The position numbers and the translations under genes are program-made. From Allobrachymonas sp. (GTDB taxonomy: Bacteria > Pseudomonadota > Gammaproteobacteria > Burkholderiales > Burkholderiaceae_C): a stretch of 25,421 nucleotides of DNA. Below are positions 1 to 6,257 of the stretch, piece by piece. Location: the NCBI GenBank assembly GCA_012036375.1, contig JAAUOI010000007.1, positions 1 to 25,421 of the forward strand, in the 5' to 3' direction. Position 1 is the first letter of the stretch. Each line of letters starts with the position of its first letter. The notes beneath the pieces were generated by a model that saw nothing but the letters and a program-made list of their open reading frames with translations, did no database searches and was not told the origin of the DNA.

Positions 1-2012
1 GCGTGAACATCACCTACAAAGTGCTCTACAACGATGCCGTGGCCATGACGGGCGGGCAACAAGTGGGCGAGCGACCTGAGGGGCATTCGGTCAATCAGAT
101 TGCGCATTCACTCGTTGCCGAAGGCGTGCAAAAACTTATCGTCGTCACAGATGAACCAGAGAAATATTCAAGTGCTCGTCTGCCAGTAGGCGTAGAAGTC
201 AAGCACCGCGATTTGATGGATGACATTCAACGCGAATTTCGCGAAATCAAAGGCACAACCGCCATCATCTATGATCAAACCTGCGCCACAGAAAAGCGCC
301 GTCGTCGTAAGCGGGGCACTCTTGTTGACCCAGCCAAAAGAGTCGTCATCAACGAGTTGGTCTGCGAAGGTTGCGGCGATTGCGGCGTGCAATCGAATTG
401 CATGAGCGTCGAGCCGCTAGAAACCGAATTCGGCCGCAAGCGCACGATCAACCAAAGCACCTGCAACAAAGATTTTTCTTGCGTTAAGGGCTTTTGCCCA
501 AGCTTCGTTACCGTCGAGGGCGAGCTCAAGAAGAAATCTAAAACAGGTAAGGCCAATCCCTTTGAATTAGGTGCACTGCCTAATCCAACGATTGCAACCA
601 TCCCCAGCGGCACTGCTTGGGGCATCGTGGTCGCAGGCGTGGGCGGCACGGGCGTCATCACCATCGGCCAGCTCCTGGGCATGGCCGCGCACATGGAAGG
701 CAAAGGCATCGTCACGCAAGACGCCGCCGGCCTCGCGCAAAAAGGCGGCAACACCTGGAGTCATGTGCTGCTGGCCAACACGCAAGCCGATATCGCCACC
801 ACGCGCGTCGCCACCGCCAGCGCCGATTTGATCTTGGGCTGCGACCCGATGGTTGCCGCCAGCAAAGAAACGCTGGCTCGCATGCAGCTCGGCCGTACGC
901 ATGTCGCGCTCAATGCGCACGGCTCGCCCACCGCCAGCTTCGTGCTCAATGGCAATTGGCAAAACCCCTCCGAGCGCTGCGCCGCCGCGATTGCAGAAGC
1001 TGTCGGCGCGGAAGGCATTGGCGCATTCAACGCCGACGCCGCCGCGAGCAAACTCATGGGCGACACGCTCTACACCAATCCCATGATGCTCGGTTTTGCT
1101 TGGCAAAAGGGCTGGATCCCCTTGGAGAAAGCCTCGCTCATTCGCGCCATCGAGCTCAACGCAGTCGCTATCGACAACAACAAAGCCGCCTTCGAATGGG
1201 GCCGCCGCGCTGCGCACGATTGGGCGAGCGTCGAAAAACTCCTGTCTCCTGCGCAAACCATCGAATTCAAAAAGAAGGACAGCCTGCAAGACATGATCGC
1301 CAAGCGTGTCGAGTTTTTGACGAACTACCAAAACGCCACCTACGCGCAAGAGTACAAAGCCTTTGTTGATAAAGTGATGGGAGCAGAAAATGGGGTCAGA
1401 TCAGAATTCAGGACGACAACCTTATCGGCGACCTACCACGGTGAACGAAATTCTGCTCTGACCCCACTTTCTGGTGCGTCCGGCGCGAAATTACCATTAA
1501 CAGAAGCCGTCACAAAATACCTCTTCAAACTCATGGCCTACAAAGACGAATACGAAGTCGCGCGCCTGCACACGGACGCGGCGTTCCACGACAAAGTCAA
1601 AGCCATGTTCGAAGGCGAAGTCAAACTCAGCTATCACCTCGCCCCGCCCCTGCTCAGCAAAACCAACAGCAAAGGCGAATTGCAAAAGCAACCCTACGGT
1701 GCATGGATGCTCAGCGCATTCAAGCTCCTCGCCAAAATGAAAGGTCTGCGAGGCACGGCTTTCGACATTTTCGGCAAAACCGAAGAGCGCAAGATGGAGC
1801 GAGCTTTGATCGCCGAATACCGCGCAAGTATCGACAAGCTCCTGCCCAATCTCAACGCATCCAACGCAGCCACAGCCCTAGAGATCGCCCGCATCCCCGA
1901 GCAAATCAAAGGCTTCGGGCATGTGAAAGAGCGCAATGTCGTTGCTGCGCGGGCTAAGTGGGTGAAGCTGGAAGCGGAGTTTTCTTCTGCGCCTTTGGCC
2001 AAAGCTGCTTGA
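1..2012 (+). CDS. Indolepyruvate ferredoxin oxidoreductase, C-terminal part (5' end outside window)
   Basis: Catalyses oxidative decarboxylation of aryl pyruvates such as indolepyruvate to the aryl-acetyl-CoA, passing electrons to ferredoxin. Only the C-terminal ~670 residues of a fused alpha-beta enzyme (usually ~1150-1200 aa) are present. The frame is already open at base 1, and the GTG at position 3 is an internal Val codon, not a start. Residues counted from that GTG: end of the thiamine-pyrophosphate domain (YNDAVAMTGGQ, 9-19), a ferredoxin-like cysteine cluster (C121, C124, C127, C133, then C154, C160, C165), and the gamma domain with its glycine-rich motif (AGVGGTGVITIGQ, ~211-223). 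Residues ~462-490 are foreign-looking and come from an inserted palindromic element that keeps the frame. The family is clear; whether the enzyme tolerates the insertion is unknown. Confidence 0.93.
   Translation, partial: VNITYKVLYNDAVAMTGGQQVGERPEGHSVNQIAHSLVAEGVQKLIVVTDEPEKYSSARLPVGVEVKHRDLMDDIQREFREIKGTTAIIYDQTCATEKRRRRKRGTLVDPAKRVVINELVCEGCGDCGVQSNCMSVEPLETEFGRKRTINQSTCNKDFSCVKGFCPSFVTVEGELKKKSKTGKANPFELGALPNPTIATIPSGTAWGIVVAGVGGTGVITIGQLLGMAAHMEGKGIVTQDAAGLAQKGGNTWSHVLLANTQADIATTRVATASADLILGCDPMVAASKETLARMQLGRTHVALNAHGSPTASFVLNGNWQNPSERCAAAIAEAVGAEGIGAFNADAAASKLMGDTLYTNPMMLGFAWQKGWIPLEKASLIRAIELNAVAIDNNKAAFEWGRRAAHDWASVEKLLSPAQTIEFKKKDSLQDMIAKRVEFLTNYQNATYAQEYKAFVDKVMGAENGVRSEFRTTTLSATYHGERNSALTPLSGASGAKLPLTEAVTKYLFKLMAYKDEYEVARLHTDAAFHDKVKAMFEGEVKLSYHLAPPLLSKTNSKGELQKQPYGAWMLSAFKLLAKMKGLRGTAFDIFGKTEERKMERALIAEYRASIDKLLPNLNASNAATALEIARIPEQIKGFGHVKERNVVAARAKWVKLEAEFSSAPLAKAA
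1387..1470. repeat. 84-bp palindromic element inserted in frame (REP/MITE-like)
   Basis: The left end (1387-1409) contains TGGGGTCAGATCAGAATTC. The right end (1447-1470), read in reverse complement, contains TGGGGTCAGAGCAGAATTTC, so the two ends are near-perfect inverted repeats around ~37 bp. The length is a multiple of three with no stop, so the host oxidoreductase frame stays open. From memory, GGGGTCAGAG(T/C)AGAATTT-type ends are frequent beside Y1 (REP-associated tyrosine) transposase genes in proteobacteria. No transposase is present here, so this would be a non-autonomous copy. Confidence 0.75.
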
Positions 2013-2029
2013 TTTTCTGCCGACCTTAC

Positions 2030-2056
2030 CGTTCGGGCTGAGCTTGTCGAAGCCCG
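2030..2056. repeat. REP-like palindrome downstream of the oxidoreductase gene
   Basis: CGGGCT and AGCCCG arms flank GAGCTTGTCGA, 18 nt after the oxidoreductase stop. The CTTCGACAAGCTCAG core on the other strand matches a REP-type sequence remembered from many beta- and gammaproteobacteria. It can fold as a hairpin and may stabilise or end the upstream transcript. It lacks a T-tract, so it is not called a terminator. Confidence 0.6.
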
Positions 2057-2064
2057 CATACCGA

Positions 2065-2224
2065 TTTCACGCAACCCGCTCGCCTGCTACGGAACGTGCC
2101 CGAAAAAGCCGAGGGCTTTCCTGTCGGCATTCCTACCCGCAAGCTCCGAGCTGCGATCTTTTGTAGCGTGATTGCCTTGGTTGGCCGCGCTCAACTAGGA
2201 AAGCCTTCGTTTTTCAGACCCATC
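2065..2224 (+). repeat. Left copy of ~160-bp inverted repeat bounding the accessory cassette
   Basis: Runs from TTTCACGCAACCC to CAGACCCATC and matches the reverse complement of 4621-4780, apart from a divergent block of ~15 nt in the middle (around 2128-2142) and scattered single differences. Inside it, a GAAAAAGCC...GGCTTTCCTG segment near 2102-2122 is an imperfect inverted copy of TAGGAAAGCCTTCGTTTTTC near 2196-2215, so the element has its own inverted ends, as a MITE would. AAAGCC-GAG-GGCTTT (2105-2119) can form a short hairpin. No reading frame of note is present. It lies directly behind the oxidoreductase gene. Confidence 0.8.
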
Positions 2225-2272
2225 CCGCAGCGGATTTATGGGATGGTGCGTTGTTGCAGGCATATTCCTCAA

Positions 2273-2339
2273 GTTTTTCAGGCTTTTTGAGCACTTTGCC
2301 GGCGTATTTATTGCGCCAAATGCTATTAATTTAGTAGTT
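2273..2339 (-). repeat. 67-bp dispersed palindromic repeat, copy 1
   Basis: On the minus strand it reads AACTAC, 7 nt, ATAGCA, 17 nt, GCCGGC, followed by a CAAAAAGCC tail. This is the spacing shared by all nine copies in the window. It ends three bases before the candidate vapBC promoter region, so together with 2065-2224 it fills most of the 370-nt gap between the oxidoreductase gene and vapB. Confidence 0.8.
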
Positions 2340-2346
2340 AATTGAC

Positions 2347-2376
2347 TTGCAAAAAAGATACGTTTTCGTATATACT
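2347..2376 (+). promoter_or_regulatory. Candidate vapBC promoter with overlapping palindromic operator
   Basis: A TTGCAA -35 (2347-2352) and a TATACT -10 (2371-2376) are 18 nt apart. ATACG-TTTT-CGTAT (2358-2371), a perfect palindrome, sits between and touches the -10. VapB antitoxins usually repress their own promoter from such sites. The -10 ends only 7 nt before the vapB ATG, so the transcript may be nearly or fully leaderless. No convincing Shine-Dalgarno sequence precedes the ATG. Confidence 0.5.
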
Positions 2377-2383
2377 TTAGGCT

Positions 2384-2641
2384 ATGTCAACCATCGCCAA
2401 AGTCTTCACCACAGGAAACAGCCAAGCGATACGCCTGCCCAAGGCGTTTCGCGTGGATGTGCGCGAAATGTGGATTTCAAAGAACACGGGCACTGGAGAA
2501 ATCACGCTGCGCCCCAAGCCCGAGCAAGATGCGCTTCAAGCCTTGCTTGCTGAGCTTCAGCAGTTGCCGCAAACCGCAGATTTCATCCCGCCACGCGATG
2601 ATGCGCCCCGCGCAAACCCATTCGAGGACGCGCAAGCATGA
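2384..2641 (+). CDS. vapB: VapB-type antitoxin (AbrB/SpoVT fold)
   Basis: Antitoxin that binds and neutralises the adjacent PIN toxin and should bind its own promoter. The 85-aa protein opens with the AbrB-like swapped-hairpin motif (AKVFTTGNSQAIRLPKAFR, residues ~5-23). Its C-terminal tail is acidic and proline-rich (PPRDDAPRANPFED, ~69-82), as expected for the part that wraps the toxin. The stop overlaps the vapC start in an ATGA, typical of translational coupling. It is the first gene of the accessory cassette. Family call is firm; a cognate partner is right beside it. Confidence 0.92.
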   Translation: MSTIAKVFTTGNSQAIRLPKAFRVDVREMWISKNTGTGEITLRPKPEQDALQALLAELQQLPQTADFIPPRDDAPRANPFEDAQA

Positions 2642-3045
2642 GCCTGCGCTACCTGCTCGACACCAACACCGTCAGTTATTTCATCCGCCGCAGTTCCAGC
2701 CCGCTCGAAAAGCGCATGACACTGGCCTTAAAACAAAACTGCGCCGCCATCTCCACTCTCACCCGCGCAGAGCTGCGCTACGGCCAAGCGCTGATGGATG
2801 CGCAAGACAAACGCCGCAGCATGATCGACTTACTGCTCCAACAATTGCCCCACTTACCGTGGACGCTCGAAGCCGCGGATCAATACGGCCAAATCAAATC
2901 ACAACTCAAACGCACTGGCGAACCCATCGGCGAGATCGACACCCAAATCGCAGCACATGCGTTGGCTGAGAGCTTGATTTTGGTGACGCACAATACACAG
3001 CATTTTGAGAGGGTGCAGGGGTTGCGAGTTGACGATTGGTTTTAA
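2638..3045 (+). CDS. vapC: VapC-type PIN-domain toxin ribonuclease
   Basis: PIN-domain endoribonuclease; VapC toxins typically cut tRNA or rRNA and stop growth when free of antitoxin. At 135 aa it has the usual VapC length. Visible acidic residues of the metal-binding site are D8 (YLLDTN), E45 (TRAELRYG) and D101 (GEIDTQIAAHAL), followed by the late VTHNTQHF strand. All key acids are present, so the toxin should be active. It overlaps vapB by four bases and ends 11 nt before the HNH endonuclease start, so the three genes may be co-transcribed. The RNA target cannot be told from sequence. Confidence 0.93.
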   Translation: MSLRYLLDTNTVSYFIRRSSSPLEKRMTLALKQNCAAISTLTRAELRYGQALMDAQDKRRSMIDLLLQQLPHLPWTLEAADQYGQIKSQLKRTGEPIGEIDTQIAAHALAESLILVTHNTQHFERVQGLRVDDWF

Positions 3046-3056
3046 AGGATAACAAT

Positions 3057-3800
3057 ATGCATTTCATTAAACTTCAAAACTACACAAGGCAACAAATCCA
3101 TGATACGGTCGGGGGTGACCTACAAAGCTACCTGCCGCATCGTGATGGACATGTCGTTTGCGGCTGTTTTGATCCGGCGCTAAATGCGCGTGCACCATTT
3201 GAAATCGATGTGGGCAATAGTCCAGATGTCATTAAGTATGCTGAGCGTTTTGTAAGTCAAACTGATGCTGTTCCTATTTTTCTCAAGCGAAGCAGCTCAG
3301 AGTGGGAGTATGTCGGTGACTTTCATTCTGTAAAGCTTGAACGCAGTGAAGAAGATCTCTACGCTTTTAAAGCCTTTCGCCGCCCCGATGCTGTTGCGGT
3401 TCTGTATTTGGCCGAAAAAGAGTTGATGGTAGAAAGTGAGATACCTCCACTAGATGTGAATGACACAGTTGCCGATGAAGGACGTAAAAGGTATTACACA
3501 CACTACTTAAGAGAGCGAAGTCCTATCTTGGCGGAAGCAAAACGCCGCGCATTTAGAGCAGAGCATGGGCTTCTCTATTGCGAAGCTTGCACTACATCTG
3601 AAGATAAGTTTCCACCCGGACTGGCTGAATCATGCTTTGAGGTACATCATCTTCGACCGTTGGCAACTAATACTGGGGTGGTGCGGACAGGCCTCAACGA
3701 CTTAGCAATAGTTTGTGCGAACTGTCATCGCATGATTCATCGTTCTGAGCCGATGCTATCACCCAGCGATCTTTTGACTGAATTGAAAAACTTCCAATAG
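3057..3800 (+). CDS. HNH endonuclease with an N-terminal putative DNA-recognition domain
   Basis: The 247-aa protein carries a C-terminal zinc-bound HNH (beta-beta-alpha-metal) nuclease module: C175-x2-C178, catalytic-type pair H197-H198 (FEVHHLRPL), N214, C220-x2-C223, H224 and H228. The N-terminal ~120 residues (YLPHRDGHVVCGCFDP, then PVFLKR-like and WEYVGDF strands) form a separate beta-rich domain. By recollection it resembles N-terminal domains of McrA-like modification-dependent HNH enzymes, but this is not certain. The start chosen is ATG 3057, preceded by AAAGGA at 3044-3049; an upstream in-frame ATG at 3036 lies inside vapC. No methyltransferase is nearby, which fits a modification-dependent or orphan nuclease. 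A defence role is inference. Confidence 0.8.
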   Translation: MHFIKLQNYTRQQIHDTVGGDLQSYLPHRDGHVVCGCFDPALNARAPFEIDVGNSPDVIKYAERFVSQTDAVPIFLKRSSSEWEYVGDFHSVKLERSEEDLYAFKAFRRPDAVAVLYLAEKELMVESEIPPLDVNDTVADEGRKRYYTHYLRERSPILAEAKRRAFRAEHGLLYCEACTTSEDKFPPGLAESCFEVHHLRPLATNTGVVRTGLNDLAIVCANCHRMIHRSEPMLSPSDLLTELKNFQ

Positions 3801-3850
3801 AGATCCAACCAAGGAAAGCACGGCTGCTTGTTGAGGCAACGCCGGTTGAA

Positions 3851-4180
3851 TCACTTCTTGCCATACGTCGCATCATGATCCGGCGGAATGGCGATGAAGC
3901 ACATGAAGTTTCCTTTTCTATACGCGACTGCGCGGCGTGACTGCGTGATACGCAAGGAATAGATGGCTTCGATGCCTTGTGGGGGATCAAGGGTATAGAT
4001 TTTTTCCCATTTCAAACCCTGATCGCGATAGACCTGCTGCCAGTCCATCTGAATGATTTTTTGTAGCGTGTTGAGCGCCTCGTTACGCAGGGTTTTGTCC
4101 AAGCTCAGCAAGTTACGCTGGAAGCTTGGTGCGTTGAGATCGAGCAGGACGTTTTGCGGTGCGTTGCTGCGTGTGGCCAT
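3851..4180 (-). CDS. RelE/HigB-like toxin candidate
   Basis: A small basic protein of 109 aa. Its C-terminal half has the strand pattern of RelE/ParE-fold toxins (WEKIYTL, IYSLRITQSRRAVAYRKG, MCFIAIPPDHDATYGKK). The RITQSRRAVAYR stretch resembles the R-x-S-x-R-A strand of RelE family proteins, and the D-H-x-x-Y-x-K end is like HigB/RelE termini. A TTTGGAGA Shine-Dalgarno lies about 9 nt before the ATG at 4180. It starts inside the 3' end of the upstream antitoxin-like gene, overlapping by 68 nt in another frame, and its stop faces the stop of the HNH gene. The toxin assignment rests on fold-like motifs and operon shape. Confidence 0.65.
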   Translation of the reverse strand: MATRSNAPQNVLLDLNAPSFQRNLLSLDKTLRNEALNTLQKIIQMDWQQVYRDQGLKWEKIYTLDPPQGIEAIYSLRITQSRRAVAYRKGNFMCFIAIPPDHDATYGKK

Positions 4181-4454
4181 CGATCATGTCTCCAAAGATT
4201 TGATGTGGGTCGGTGGCTCGTGGCTCATTCTGCGCAAAGTAGCGCAGCCCCTCTTGGATAGAAGCTTGTGCGTCTGGTGTATGCAGCCAGAGCTCATTGT
4301 CTGGGATGACACGCGCTGTACGCACCAGCCAAACACCGGGTTCACGCTCTTCAACAAGAACCTGACGCCCTGCGTTTTCTTTTCCAAGTGAGATTTGGCC
4401 GTTAATTCCAACGACTTTGACACTGGTCTTTGTTTCATTCAGCAATGCGTTCAT
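4113..4454 (-). CDS. Antitoxin-like partner gene of the RelE/HigB-like toxin
   Basis: The 113-aa product starts with a beta-strand pattern like an AbrB-type DNA-binding hairpin (VKVVGINGQISLGKENAGRQ), followed by an acidic middle and a basic tail (QQRTAKRPARSQRTK) that overlaps the toxin start. ATG 4454 is preferred because a GGGAAA stretch lies ~7 nt upstream. ATGs at 4466 and 4478 in the same frame have poorly spaced ribosome binding sites. Order (antitoxin first), size and overlap fit a type II toxin-antitoxin operon. A known antitoxin family could not be named with confidence. Confidence 0.6.
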   Translation of the reverse strand: MNALLNETKTSVKVVGINGQISLGKENAGRQVLVEEREPGVWLVRTARVIPDNELWLHTPDAQASIQEGLRYFAQNEPRATDPHQIFGDMIDGHTQQRTAKRPARSQRTKLPA

Positions 4455-4546
4455 GAGGTTTCCCATCCTTTCAAGCATTCTCCAGTCGCGCCTGGATACC
4501 GCGTGTGTAAGTTGTGAGTCGAAACAAAACTCAGGCTTTAGTCTAA

Positions 4547-4558
4547 CCTAAATTTAGG
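4547..4558. promoter_or_regulatory. Perfect 12-bp palindrome upstream of the minus-strand toxin-antitoxin pair
   Basis: CCTAAATTTAGG lies ~90 bp upstream of the preferred antitoxin start. It could be the operator where the antitoxin represses its own operon. No clean promoter elements were found around it, and the rest of 4479-4620 shows nothing else recognisable. Confidence 0.35.
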
Positions 4559-4620
4559 AAAATAGTGCATTAGTATTTTAAGCAAACCGAAAGCATGCCA
4601 ACTATCTCCACCCGCTCCGT

Positions 4621-4780
4621 GATGGGTCTGAAAAAACGAAGGCTTTCCTAGTCGAGCGCGGCCAGCCAAGGCAATCACGCTACAAAAGATTGCAGCTCGG
4701 AGTATCCCAGTTGAACCCCGACAGGAAAGCCCTCGGCTTTTTCGGGCACGTCGCGGAGCAGGCGAGTGGGTTGCGTGAAA
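4621..4780 (-). repeat. Right copy of ~160-bp inverted repeat bounding the accessory cassette
   Basis: Reverse-complement copy of 2065-2224, starting GATGGGTCTG and ending TTGCGTGAAA. Its CCCGACAGGAAAGCC-CTC-GGCTTTTTCGGG hairpin (4718-4745 region), read on the plus strand, has a run of five T and could terminate transcription in that direction. It lies 27 bp beyond the pgk stop, so both copies follow the 3' end of a housekeeping gene in the same relative orientation. Confidence 0.8.
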
Positions 4781-4807
4781 CCTCAAGCTTGCCAACCAAT
4801 CAAAGAA

Positions 4808-6001
4808 TCAACCCGCAGCTCGCTTTCCCAAAATCTCAAACGCTGGCAAGGTTTTGCCTTCGAGCACCTCTAGGAACGCCCCGCCGCCGGTGGAGATGTA
4901 GCTGACTTGTTGTTCTATGCCGTATTTGGCGATGGCTGCTAGGGTGTCGCCGCCGCCTGCGATGCTGAAGGCTTCTGAATCGGCGATGGCTTGGGCGATG
5001 GCTTTCGTGCCGCCTGCGAATGCGTCGAACTCAAAGACGCCGACGGGGCCATTCCACACGATGGTGCCGGCGGCTTTGAGTTTTTCGGCGAGCAGCTGGG
5101 CGGTTTTGGGGCCGATGTCTAGGATGAGATCGTCGTCGGCCACTTCTGTGGCGGCTTTGACTGTGGCTACTGCATCGGCTGCGAAGGTTTTGGCGCAGAC
5201 GACATCGATGGGGATGGGCACTTCTGCGCCTCTGGCCTTCATGGCTTCGATGACGGCTTTGGCGCTATCGAGCAAATCAGGCTCTGCCAGAGATTTGCCG
5301 ATTTTCAAGCCTGCTGCGAGCATGAAAGTGTTGGCGATGCCGCCGCCGACGATGAGGCCATCGACTTTGGCAGACAAGGCTTGCAAAATCGTGAGCTTGG
5401 TAGAGACTTTGCTGCCTGCGACGATGGCGACCAGCGGGCGCTTAGGATTGGCCAAGGCTAGCGAAATCGCATCCATTTCCGCAGCGAGCAAAGGCCCGGC
5501 GCTGGCTATTTTTGCGTATTGGGCGATGCCATAGGTCGAAGCCTCTGCGCGGTGGGCGGTGCCGAAAGCGTCGTGAACGAAGATGTCGCACAGCTGAGCC
5601 ATTTTTTGCGCCAACTCGGGGGCGTTTTTCTTTTCGCCTTTGTTGACACGGCAGTTTTCTAGCAAGATGACTTCGCCGGAATTCACAGCGACGCCATCGA
5701 CCCAATTCGAGACGAGCTTCACGGGCTTGCCCAGCAGCTCACTCATGCGTGCAGCCACGGGCGCGAGGCTGTCTTCGGGCTTGAATTCGCCTTCCGTGGG
5801 GCGGCCGAGGTGGGACGTGACCATCACAGCTGCGCCAGCTTTGAGCGCCATCTCGATGCAGGGGATGCTGGCGCGGATGCGGGTGTCTTCGGTGATTTTG
5901 CCAGAGTCGTCTTGCGGGACATTGAGATCGGCGCGGATGAAGACGCGTTTGCCCGTGGCTTGGCCGGAGGTGCAGAGATCGGAGAAGCGGATGAATTGCA
6001 T
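4808..6001 (-). CDS. pgk: Phosphoglycerate kinase
   Basis: Cytoplasmic glycolytic enzyme converting 1,3-bisphosphoglycerate and ADP to 3-phosphoglycerate and ATP. The 397-aa length is standard. The N-terminal substrate motif is RVFIRADLNVP (~19-29), followed by the SHLGRP motif and a LLENCRVNKGE stretch. The C-terminal nucleotide-binding part has GGGIANTF, WNGPVGVFE and STGGGAFLE. No disruption is seen. The gene is monocistronic here, divergent from gshA across a repeat-filled 256-bp gap. pyk lies ~13 kb away, so no glycolytic operon is evident. Confidence 0.98.
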   Translation of the reverse strand: MQFIRFSDLCTSGQATGKRVFIRADLNVPQDDSGKITEDTRIRASIPCIEMALKAGAAVMVTSHLGRPTEGEFKPEDSLAPVAARMSELLGKPVKLVSNWVDGVAVNSGEVILLENCRVNKGEKKNAPELAQKMAQLCDIFVHDAFGTAHRAEASTYGIAQYAKIASAGPLLAAEMDAISLALANPKRPLVAIVAGSKVSTKLTILQALSAKVDGLIVGGGIANTFMLAAGLKIGKSLAEPDLLDSAKAVIEAMKARGAEVPIPIDVVCAKTFAADAVATVKAATEVADDDLILDIGPKTAQLLAEKLKAAGTIVWNGPVGVFEFDAFAGGTKAIAQAIADSEAFSIAGGGDTLAAIAKYGIEQQVSYISTGGGAFLEVLEGKTLPAFEILGKRAAG

Positions 6002-6039
6002 GATGACCTTGGGGAAACTAAAAAAGGAATGCCGAAAGA

Positions 6040-6155
6040 CAGGAACACAGAAAGCGCAGAAATGACGCAGAAAACACAGAAAAAATCCTATGAAGGTTTT
6101 GGCTGTTTCTTCTTCTGCGTCTTCTGTGTGATTTCTGTGCTTTCTGCGTTACCTG
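6040..6155. repeat. ~48-bp imperfect inverted repeat of CACAGAAA/CGCAGAAA units between pgk and gshA
   Basis: The left arm (6040-6086) is a run of 9-10-nt units on the pattern ACACAGAAAG / CGCAGAAATG. The right arm (6107-6155) is the same pattern inverted, ending CTTTCTGCGTTACCTG. The arms align over almost their full length around a ~20-nt loop. It lies between the divergent starts of pgk and gshA, so the promoters must lie inside or beside it. No clear promoter hexamers were identified. Similar CAGAAA-rich inverted repeats are known as intergenic repeats in many proteobacteria (recalled). Confidence 0.65.
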
Positions 6156-6257
6156 TATTTTAGGTCGCCAGCATGACACCCGAAGTACGTCCCCGCCTTG
6201 TAACCGGCAGACTTGCCCTCAAGTTCCTACAATACGTATTCAAATCTGAAAGAAATA

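Noticed and set aside
567..1369. Long open frames on both strands overlapping the oxidoreductase gene (e.g. 567-1349 minus, 617-1369 plus)
   Set aside because: They are Arg/Ala/His-rich, show no motifs or ribosome binding sites, and arise from the GC-rich codon pattern of the real gene.
2101..2128. Strong intrinsic terminator for the oxidoreductase gene
   Set aside because: The AAAGCC-GAG-GGCTTT hairpin has no T-tract on the plus strand; it is better explained as part of the ~160-bp repeat.
5810..6163. 117-codon plus-strand frame over the pgk 5' end and the CAGAAA repeat
   Set aside because: Antisense to pgk, then running through the inverted repeat; its Phe/Cys-rich end is a translation of repeat units.
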